64,000 nt of DNA from Arthrobacter bambusae (lineage in GTDB: Bacteria; Actinomycetota; Actinomycetes; Actinomycetales; Micrococcaceae), in assembly GCF_030812595.1 (NCBI RefSeq), contig NZ_JAUSSZ010000001.1, positions 186,001 through 250,000 on the forward strand. The letters are read 5' to 3'. Of the stretch, positions 58,340-64,000 are shown piece by piece. The notes under the pieces were generated by a model. The model had not been told where the DNA came from and ran no database searches. It was given only the letters and a program-made list of their open reading frames with translations. How positions within the stretch are numbered: position 1 is the stretch's first letter; every line of letters begins with the position of its first letter. The position numbers were made by a program, and so were the translations under genes.

Positions 58340-59428
58340 CTAGAAGCGTCCGTGCGTCGAGGCTACGGGACAGTCGAAGCCACGGCCGGCTGCCAGGCCC
58401 ACGTCATTGAGGTATCGGACCACGATGCTGTAGGACTGCACCAGGGTTGTTTCGGTGTAGGGGACGGAATGTTTGGCGCAGAATTCGCGGACGATCGTTG
58501 CTGCTTTGTGGAGCTGGGGCCGCGCCATGTCCGGGAACAGGTGGTGTTCCACCTGACGGTTGAGTCCGCCGAGAAGGAAGTCCATGAAGCGGCCGCCGGA
58601 AATGTTGCGTGAGGTCAGGATCTGCCGGTTGAGGAAATCCGCCCGGCTGTCTTTCGGAAGGACGGGCATGCCCTTGTGGTTGGGCGCGAAGGAGGCCCCC
58701 ATGTAGAAGCCGTAGACCATGATCTGGACGCCGAGGAAGGCAAAGGCCATCCCGATGGGCAGGAAAGTGAAGGCCAGGACGGGAAGGGCGCTAAGCCTTG
58801 CCATGAGGATAGGGGTCTCAACCGGGCGGTGGCGAACGTTCTGCTTGCTGAAGACAAAGCGCAACGAGTCGAATTGGAGGCTCAGTCCAAGCAGTGTGAG
58901 CAGGGGGAAGAAGAACCAGCCCTGTTTCTTCGTCAGGAACGCCAGGGGGCCCTTTCGTTCGGCTGCAGCGTCTTCGTGGAAGACCAGGGCGTTGTTCTGG
59001 AGGTCAGGGTCTTTGGAGATGACATTGGGGTGGTTGTGGTGGGCGCCGTGCTTCTGTTCCCACCAAGAGTAGCTGATGCCGGCCACTCCAGTGGCAAGGA
59101 TTCGGGCTGACCAGTCGTTTGCGCGGCGTGAGGCGAAGATCTGCTTGTGTCCGGCCTCATGGGCCAGGAAGCTCAGCTGCGTGCAGAGGATGCCGACGGC
59201 GGCCGCGATCAGGAGCTGGTACCAGGACTCGCCGATCAAGGCGAACCCGAGCCAAGTTCCGGCCATGAGAAGCATGAGGGCCACAAAAACCCAAATGTAG
59301 AAGCCGCTGCGACGCTCGAGGAGGCCCGCGGACTTCACGCTTTTCAAGAGCTCTGAATAGCTCTGGACAACGGGGTTTGGCTGAATTGCGCGTGCTTTGG
59401 AGCGCTCAGCGGTGGACGTGGGTGCCAT
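58340..59428 (-). CDS. Fatty acid desaturase, membrane di-iron type
   Basis: 362 residues, four to six membrane helices. The three His boxes are intact: HEAGHK (about 108-113), HGAHHNHP (about 145-152) and VEHHLFPD near residue 302. It needs O2 and ferredoxin or a similar donor to add a double bond to acyl chains. The ATG at 59428 is preferred over one 66 bases upstream. The last residues of the open frame end in a clean stop. It lies outside the series of DevR-type boxes. Confidence 0.92.
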   Translation of the reverse strand: MAPTSTAERSKARAIQPNPVVQSYSELLKSVKSAGLLERRSGFYIWVFVALMLLMAGTWLGFALIGESWYQLLIAAAVGILCTQLSFLAHEAGHKQIFASRRANDWSARILATGVAGISYSWWEQKHGAHHNHPNVISKDPDLQNNALVFHEDAAAERKGPLAFLTKKQGWFFFPLLTLLGLSLQFDSLRFVFSKQNVRHRPVETPILMARLSALPVLAFTFLPIGMAFAFLGVQIMVYGFYMGASFAPNHKGMPVLPKDSRADFLNRQILTSRNISGGRFMDFLLGGLNRQVEHHLFPDMARPQLHKAATIVREFCAKHSVPYTETTLVQSYSIVVRYLNDVGLAAGRGFDCPVASTHGRF

Positions 59429-59702
59429 GATTGTGCCCCGTATCGCTAACGGGCAACGCTGCAGCCGACGTTCGGACTGCACGGTCTGGATCACCCTTCA
59501 TCAAGCATAAGCGCAACGTCCTAACAAATGCGTCCCCGGAACGCTGGCAGTTGGCCCGCTGGCTGTGCGAAGCAATCGTGGACGGAACTGCACTACCACT
59601 GAGGAACTCGCCCGGACTGACCCGGGAGACCGCGCTGCGCAGCTGACGGCCAGAGGCGTAGACGTAGTCCACACCCACCGTCCGCCATCCGGAACACGCT
59701 GC

Positions 59703-60503
59703 TCACCCGGTATGTTCCTGGGTCGTTTCACGCCCGGTACCCGCTATGCCGGCGAAGGCGAGGATAGAGTCCGCCACCTCGTTGGCGCGGTTGTGTTGAA
59801 CCACGTGCCCTGTTCCGCTGATTTCGAGATACTGCGCTGTGCTCGCCCCGGCCACGAGTCGGCGGCACCACTCCGACGGGGCCACGGGATCATGCGCCCC
59901 GCGCAGCACCAGGACAGGTGCCCTCACCCCACCGATCCTGGCCTCGATGCGGTAGTCCATCATGACCTTCAGGTTTTTGAGGTACCAGCCCGGCCCGCAG
60001 CGAAGATAGTCGGTGAAGACGATGGCGTTAGAGGATGGGCTTTCAAAGAACAGGCAGTCCCGGGCCAGCGCCAGCGCCTGTCGCGCCACGGACCGCCGCT
60101 GGTCGTTGACCACCGGGCCCATTAGGACCACATGCGGTATCCGCTGCGGCTGCTGCCGCGCTGCTTCGACCGCGAACTGCGTACCCATGGAGTGGCCGAC
60201 GACGACGAACTCCAGCACTCCCAGCTGCTCAAGGGCGCCCAAGACGTAGGTCGCGTGCTCCGCAGCCGTAAGCACGTGCTCAGGAGCCGGGGTCCCGCCG
60301 AAGCCCGGCAGGTCGATCGAATATGTGTCAACAGTCAGGGCCAGCAGCCCGTGGAGCCGTTGGAGGTAGCGGTGCGAGACGCCGATGCCGTGTAAAAGCA
60401 CGACGGCGGGTCCCGTTGCCCCTGTACCTACGGGCTGCCGGGAGGCGAAGACGTGGCCCAAATGGCCTGCGGCCTTGACCTCGATGCGCACGGGCCTGCT
60501 CAT
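59703..60503 (-). CDS. Alpha/beta hydrolase
   Basis: 266 residues, cytoplasmic. Oxyanion hole LLHGIGVSHRY (about 36-46), nucleophile elbow VVGHSMGTQ (Ser near 108), acid in LRGAHDPVAP and catalytic His in GTGHVVQH. The fold is that of esterases and haloperoxidase-like hydrolases; substrate unknown. The ATG at 60503 is the first. Single gene, not linked to the island. Confidence 0.88.
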   Translation of the reverse strand: MSRPVRIEVKAAGHLGHVFASRQPVGTGATGPAVVLLHGIGVSHRYLQRLHGLLALTVDTYSIDLPGFGGTPAPEHVLTAAEHATYVLGALEQLGVLEFVVVGHSMGTQFAVEAARQQPQRIPHVVLMGPVVNDQRRSVARQALALARDCLFFESPSSNAIVFTDYLRCGPGWYLKNLKVMMDYRIEARIGGVRAPVLVLRGAHDPVAPSEWCRRLVAGASTAQYLEISGTGHVVQHNRANEVADSILAFAGIAGTGRETTQEHTG

Positions 60504-60844
60504 TGTGGAACTCGCTCCTGTTCATCGCCGCTGATCGGCGTCCAGTAAGCATACTGACAGTCTGTGCTGCGGGCAGCTGGCGGGCCCTGAGGTTGGCCCG
60601 TCTTCAGGAGGCACGCGCCGCAGGCACCGTCCGGAAAATCCTGTCAAGGGCGGGAAGTTGACTACGGTTCACCGAGTGCCATGGCCTTGAGGAACTCCAC
60701 ATCTTTGCCGAAGCAGTCGAGAGGGCGGCTGCCGGAGCACCTCAGGGCTGTTGTCTTGCGGGGACGAAGGGCATGACCGACACTCTGACCCGAACGGCTC
60801 ACCATGGCAGGAGCCTTCGTGAGGCTCCTGCCATGGTGGTGGCT
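60504..60844. other. Intergenic region with terminator hairpin
   Basis: About 340 bases without a gene. Apart from the hairpin at 60801-60837 and an inverted pair of GC-rich stretches, nothing was recognised. Confidence 0.4.
60801..60837 (-). terminator. Strong hairpin after the oxidoreductase operon
   Basis: Perfect 15-bp stem (60801-60815 with 60823-60837, arm ACCATGGCAGGAGCC) and 7-base loop, seven bases beyond the stop of the FAD oxidoreductase. No T-run follows, so it may work with Rho or protect the mRNA end. Confidence 0.65.
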
Positions 60845-61966
60845 CTAGGAGAAGCGCGCTGGCCGGAAGGTGGCCAGCATCGGGTGCTTTTTGCCGGTGA
60901 CGATCTCGCCGGCGAGTAGTTCGCCGGCGATGAGTCCGAGCGTGGCTCCGGAGTGCGTGAAGGCCACGAAGCAGCCGGGTACTTGACCGAGTTCGCCAAG
61001 GATCGGCTCGCCGTCGCCAGGAATGGGTTTGTAACCGATCTTCCACGATGCGGGTTTGAGGTCGGGGTTGCCGATGATGAGTTTGGAGGCTTCATCGGCG
61101 AGTTCCTGGACGATGTCGTCGGGGATGCTGAAGGAGCCGTCGGTGTGTTCGGTGATGTGTTCTTCGTACCAGTCGTGGTCCAGGGCCAGGGTGTTGCCGG
61201 GGTTGGGGCGGACGGCGGCCCGCGGGGTGTTCAGCACCGACTTCAGCTCGTGGTCCACGGGTTTGGTCAGCACGAGCATCGAGACGGGAGAGCCGTTGGG
61301 GATGTCGACGCCCAGCGGTGCGAGGACGGCGGGAGTCGCGGCGCCGCAGGCCACCAGCACGGCATCCGCCTCGTAGGTCCCGCCCGCGGCGGTTTCGACG
61401 CCGGTGGCCCTTCCGGCGTCGACGGTGACGGATACCTTGCCGGCGTTCAGGACCAGCTCACCGCCGCGGGCATGGAATTCTTCCATCAGGAAGTCCACGA
61501 GGTCGGGCAGGCTGACCCAGCCCTCGCCGGGGTTGAAGATGGCGTTTTCGGGCACTGCATTCGGGTCGATCCCGGGAGTGGCTGATGCAATGTCCGCCGG
61601 CCGCAGCAGGTTGGAGTCGTAACCGATGGATTTTTCGTAAGCGTGACGTGCTTGGGTGTCGGCTGCGTGTCCGCTGGTGTTCCACATGAGGCCGCCGCCG
61701 AACTGGAGCCAGTCGCGGCCGGGGTCGGAGGCGAAGAGGGTTCGGTACCGGTCCATGCCGGCGACCCGGAGTTGGTGGTAGGGAGTGGAGCGTTCTCCGG
61801 CGGAGTTCAGCCAGGACAGGGACCGTCCGGTGGCTTCGCTGGCCAGGCCCCGCTCGGTCAGCAGGATCACGGAAGCGCCTTCGCGGAGCAGGTGGACGGC
61901 GGTGGAGACGCCGAGGATGCCGCCGCCGATGACGGCGACGCGCTTGGTGGAAGCTGTGGAGGACAT
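60845..61966 (-). CDS. FAD-dependent oxidoreductase (DAO family)
   Basis: 373 residues. Dinucleotide-binding VAVIGGGILGVSTAVHLLRE (about 10-29), ATGRSLSWLN FAD contact, and late FTHSGATLGLIAGELLAGEI. The DAO fold oxidises amino acids or N-methyl amines to imines. The ATG at 61966 is used; the open frame upstream has no motif. It is the last gene of an operon behind an amino-acid ABC transporter and a Gfo/Idh/MocA protein, so its substrate is probably the imported compound. Confidence 0.9.
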   Translation of the reverse strand: MSSTASTKRVAVIGGGILGVSTAVHLLREGASVILLTERGLASEATGRSLSWLNSAGERSTPYHQLRVAGMDRYRTLFASDPGRDWLQFGGGLMWNTSGHAADTQARHAYEKSIGYDSNLLRPADIASATPGIDPNAVPENAIFNPGEGWVSLPDLVDFLMEEFHARGGELVLNAGKVSVTVDAGRATGVETAAGGTYEADAVLVACGAATPAVLAPLGVDIPNGSPVSMLVLTKPVDHELKSVLNTPRAAVRPNPGNTLALDHDWYEEHITEHTDGSFSIPDDIVQELADEASKLIIGNPDLKPASWKIGYKPIPGDGEPILGELGQVPGCFVAFTHSGATLGLIAGELLAGEIVTGKKHPMLATFRPARFS

Positions 61967-62022
61967 GGGTGTCGCTTTCTTGGTGTTGTGTCGGGGGTGC
62001 CGGCTGCCGGGTTCGGTGCCGG

Positions 62023-63063
62023 CTAGGCGAAGGCGTGGATCTTTTCGATGATCCGCATGACGTTCAGGGATTCTGCCGGGTCCACGGGCAGCGGCCCGCG
62101 GCTGTGGATTGCCTCGGCGAGTCCTGCATAGAACCGGGGGTATGCGCCCCGCTCTGCCGGGACCGGGACGGCTGATCCGTCGACGACCAAGACGCCCCAG
62201 GACTCTCTCGGTTCGATGCCGTAGGCGGGATTTGTCGGCGCCATGCCGGCGGCGAGGGCCGGTTCCTGGCGGTCGAGTCCCCACTTGGTGTAGCCGGCCT
62301 TGGAACCGAGGACGTGGAACCGCGGTCCGGTCCGGGCCGCCATGCCGTTCATCCAGAGCCGTGTCCGCACTCCCGAGGCGTGAAGCAGGGACACGAACGC
62401 CTCGGTGTCGGCAGCGTCCGGGTGGGGTCCGTGGTTGGCGGTTTCCCCATAGCAGTCCTCGACGGGTCCGAACAATTGGATTGCCTGGTCGATCAGGTGG
62501 GCGCCGAGGTCGTGGAGGATGCCACCTCCTTCGGCGAGGGGTGCCGTATCGCGCCAGTTCCCGAACCCGTCAGGGCGCCACCATTCAAAGCGTGACTCGA
62601 CGCTGCGGACCTCACCGAGGGCGCCGTCCTGGATCAGGGCTTGGAGGGTGAGGAAGTCCGCATCCCAGCGCCGGTTCTGGAATACCGTGAGCTGAGTCCC
62701 GGCATCGGCTGCCCGGGCGATGAGCTCTGCACCGTGGGCCGAGGTCGTGACGAACGGCTTGTCGACTACGACGTGCAGGCCATGCGCGATCGCGGTCGCG
62801 GCGAGGTCGAAATGGGTGATCGGGGGCGTGCCGAGGATGACCAGGTCCAGCCCGCCGCTGTGGGCGAAAAGTGCCTCCGGGGTCGGGATGATCCGTGCGT
62901 GCGGGTGAAGCCTTGCGGCCTCGGCGGCGCGGTGGGGGTCGGCGGTGACGATGACGTCGAGGGAGTAGCGGGGGTCCGCTGCGATCAGGGGCGCGTGGAA
63001 GACTTTGCCAGACACCCCGTAGCCGACGACGGCGGTCCTGATAGCCGCGGGAGCGTGACCCAT
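62023..63063 (-). CDS. Gfo/Idh/MocA-family oxidoreductase
   Basis: 346 residues. NAD(P) loop AVVGYGVSGKVFHAPL (about 11-26), VDKPFVTT (the EKP-type motif with Lys) and a C-terminal alpha/beta sheet domain including EGGGILHDLGAHLIDQAIQL with the catalytic-type Asp/His. Substrate probably a polyol, inositol or related sugar acid. It begins right after the ABC ATPase stop, with no gap, and is followed by the DAO gene. Confidence 0.92.
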   Translation of the reverse strand: MGHAPAAIRTAVVGYGVSGKVFHAPLIAADPRYSLDVIVTADPHRAAEAARLHPHARIIPTPEALFAHSGGLDLVILGTPPITHFDLAATAIAHGLHVVVDKPFVTTSAHGAELIARAADAGTQLTVFQNRRWDADFLTLQALIQDGALGEVRSVESRFEWWRPDGFGNWRDTAPLAEGGGILHDLGAHLIDQAIQLFGPVEDCYGETANHGPHPDAADTEAFVSLLHASGVRTRLWMNGMAARTGPRFHVLGSKAGYTKWGLDRQEPALAAGMAPTNPAYGIEPRESWGVLVVDGSAVPVPAERGAYPRFYAGLAEAIHSRGPLPVDPAESLNVMRIIEKIHAFA

Positions 63064-63846
63064 TTAGAGCACCTCCGAGAGGAAGCGTCGGAGGCGTTCG
63101 CTCTTGGGGTTGTCGAAGAGCTCGGCGGGGGTGCCGGCTTCGACGACTTCGCCTTCGTCCATGAAGACAACCTGGTCGGCGACTTTCCGGGCGAAGCCCA
63201 TTTCGTGGGTCACGACGACCATGGTCATGCCGCGTTTGGCGAGTCCGGCCATCAGGTTCAGGACGCCCTTGACCAGTTCCGGGTCCAGGGCGCTGGTGGC
63301 TTCGTCGAAGAGCATGACCTCCGGTTCCATGGCCAGGGCCCGGGCGATGGCGACGCGTTGTTGCTGGCCGCCGGAGAGGTCGCGAGGCCTGTGGTCGGCA
63401 CGTTCGGCGAGCCCTACCTCCGCAAGGCGGTGGCGTGCGCGTTCACGTGCTTCTGCCTTGGGCATGCCCTTGACGCTCCAGAGGGCGAGGGCCACATTTT
63501 CAAGTGCGGTGTGGTCCGGGAAGAGGTTGAAGTGCTGGAACACCATGCCGATGCGGGCCCGCAGGATGTCGGGGTTGACTTTCAGTGCGCTTTCTCCGGC
63601 GAGGAGGACGTCGCCGCTCTTGGGTTCGTGCAGGCGGTTGACTCCCCGGAGGAGGGTGGACTTGCCTGAACCGGAAGGCCCGATGATGCATGTGGTGGTG
63701 CCCGGTGCCACGGTGAGGTTGACGTTGCGGAGGACTTCAATGTCGCCGTAGGCCATGGTCAGGTTCTTCAGCTCGAGGGACGAGCCGTGGAAGGTCTCGA
63801 TCGTCGCAGCCGCGGCGCGGCGTGAGGTGTTGTTGGTGAGGCTCAT
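63064..63846 (-). CDS. Amino-acid ABC transporter ATP-binding protein
   Basis: 260 residues. Walker [14 protein letters not shown] (about 55-67), signature [15 protein letters not shown], Walker [16 protein letters not shown] and [11 protein letters not shown]. This is the polar amino acid (GlnQ/HisP) type. An N-terminal extension of about 24 residues is present. The ATG overlaps the stop of the upstream permease gene by four bases (ATGA). Confidence 0.94.
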   Translation of the reverse strand: MSLTNNTSRRAAAATIETFHGSSLELKNLTMAYGDIEVLRNVNLTVAPGTTTCIIGPSGSGKSTLLRGVNRLHEPKSGDVLLAGESALKVNPDILRARIGMVFQHFNLFPDHTALENVALALWSVKGMPKAEARERARHRLAEVGLAERADHRPRDLSGGQQQRVAIARALAMEPEVMLFDEATSALDPELVKGVLNLMAGLAKRGMTMVVVTHEMGFARKVADQVVFMDEGEVVEAGTPAELFDNPKSERLRRFLSEVL

Positions 63847-64000
63847 GTGTTGCTCCCCGTGATGAGCGGCGATGCCGCGTCGAGTTCGGTGACTTCCTTC
63901 AACCCGCTGGTGGGCGGAGTTGCCCTCCGGCGGCCGGTGCGGAATCTGGCGTCGAAGTAGTTGACCAGGTGGGTCAGCGGGACGGTGATGACCAGGTAGA
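63843..64000 (-). CDS. Amino-acid ABC permease, 3' end only
   Basis: 52 codons up to the stop, continuing beyond the window edge. The end reads [20 protein letters not shown], typical for His/Gln ABC permeases, plus a longer unconserved tail. It is translationally coupled to the ATPase downstream. Confidence 0.82.
   Translation of the reverse strand, partial: YLVITVPLTHLVNYFDARFRTGRRRATPPTSGLKEVTELDAASPLITGSNT

Noticed and set aside
1..64000. CRISPR arrays, tRNA or rRNA genes, integrase/att sites, origin
   Set aside because: No regularly spaced direct repeats, cloverleaf sequences, rRNA-like stretches or integrase genes were seen; only the dead IS3 relic indicates mobility.

Overview
The window is high-GC actinobacterial DNA. 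Gene families, GTG starts and Shine-Dalgarno spacing suggest an Arthrobacter/Pseudarthrobacter-type member of the Micrococcaceae; this is inferred from protein families, not from a marker gene. No rRNA, tRNA, CRISPR array or replication origin was seen.

Layout. 1-5.8 kb: L-arabinose isomerase, then a patchwork of broken genes (aldose epimerase stub, PEP-mutase tail, frameshifted SDR), an MFS exporter facing a HxlR regulator across a palindromic control region, and a decayed IS3-type transposase. 5.8-9.6 kb: a copper-type cluster (DUF305 lipoprotein, DUF6153 protein, broken CopB-like ATPase) and a DNA-ligase remnant. 9.8-16.3 kb: a secreted phosphoesterase, a tightly coupled operon of an ArsR-ArsC fusion, a VOC protein and ChrA, and membrane or small proteins of unknown role. 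16.4-57.4 kb: a large stress/dormancy island. 57.4-64 kb: TetR and LacI debris, a fatty-acid desaturase, an alpha/beta hydrolase, and the 3' end of an amino-acid ABC/oxidoreductase operon.

The main discovery is the 20-57 kb island. It carries a DevS-like GAF histidine kinase with the residues expected for a haem pocket, and a LuxR-type response regulator whose recognition helix matches mycobacterial DevR/DosR. About twenty copies of a 14-bp near-palindrome (GGGnCy-nn-nGnCCC), close to the DosR box, lie upstream of most genes. The gene content matches a hypoxia/dormancy programme: seven universal stress proteins, at least five split-barrel (PNPOx-like) flavin proteins, Hsp20, SulP transporter, BON proteins, CYTH-CHAD protein, phosphoketolase and acetate kinase, two zinc alcohol dehydrogenases, two P-type ATPases (one fused to hemerythrin), a beta-CASP nuclease and a Rieske-less b6-like cytochrome operon. 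The operators suggest that one DevRS pair switches the whole set, including its own locus, when O2 or redox state changes.

The island is also rich in decay: PNPOx-like genes with stops or truncations, an internally deleted USP, a PEP-synthase/BON chimera, an acetyl-CoA synthetase stub and an Hsp20 scrap. This suggests repeated duplication and loss.
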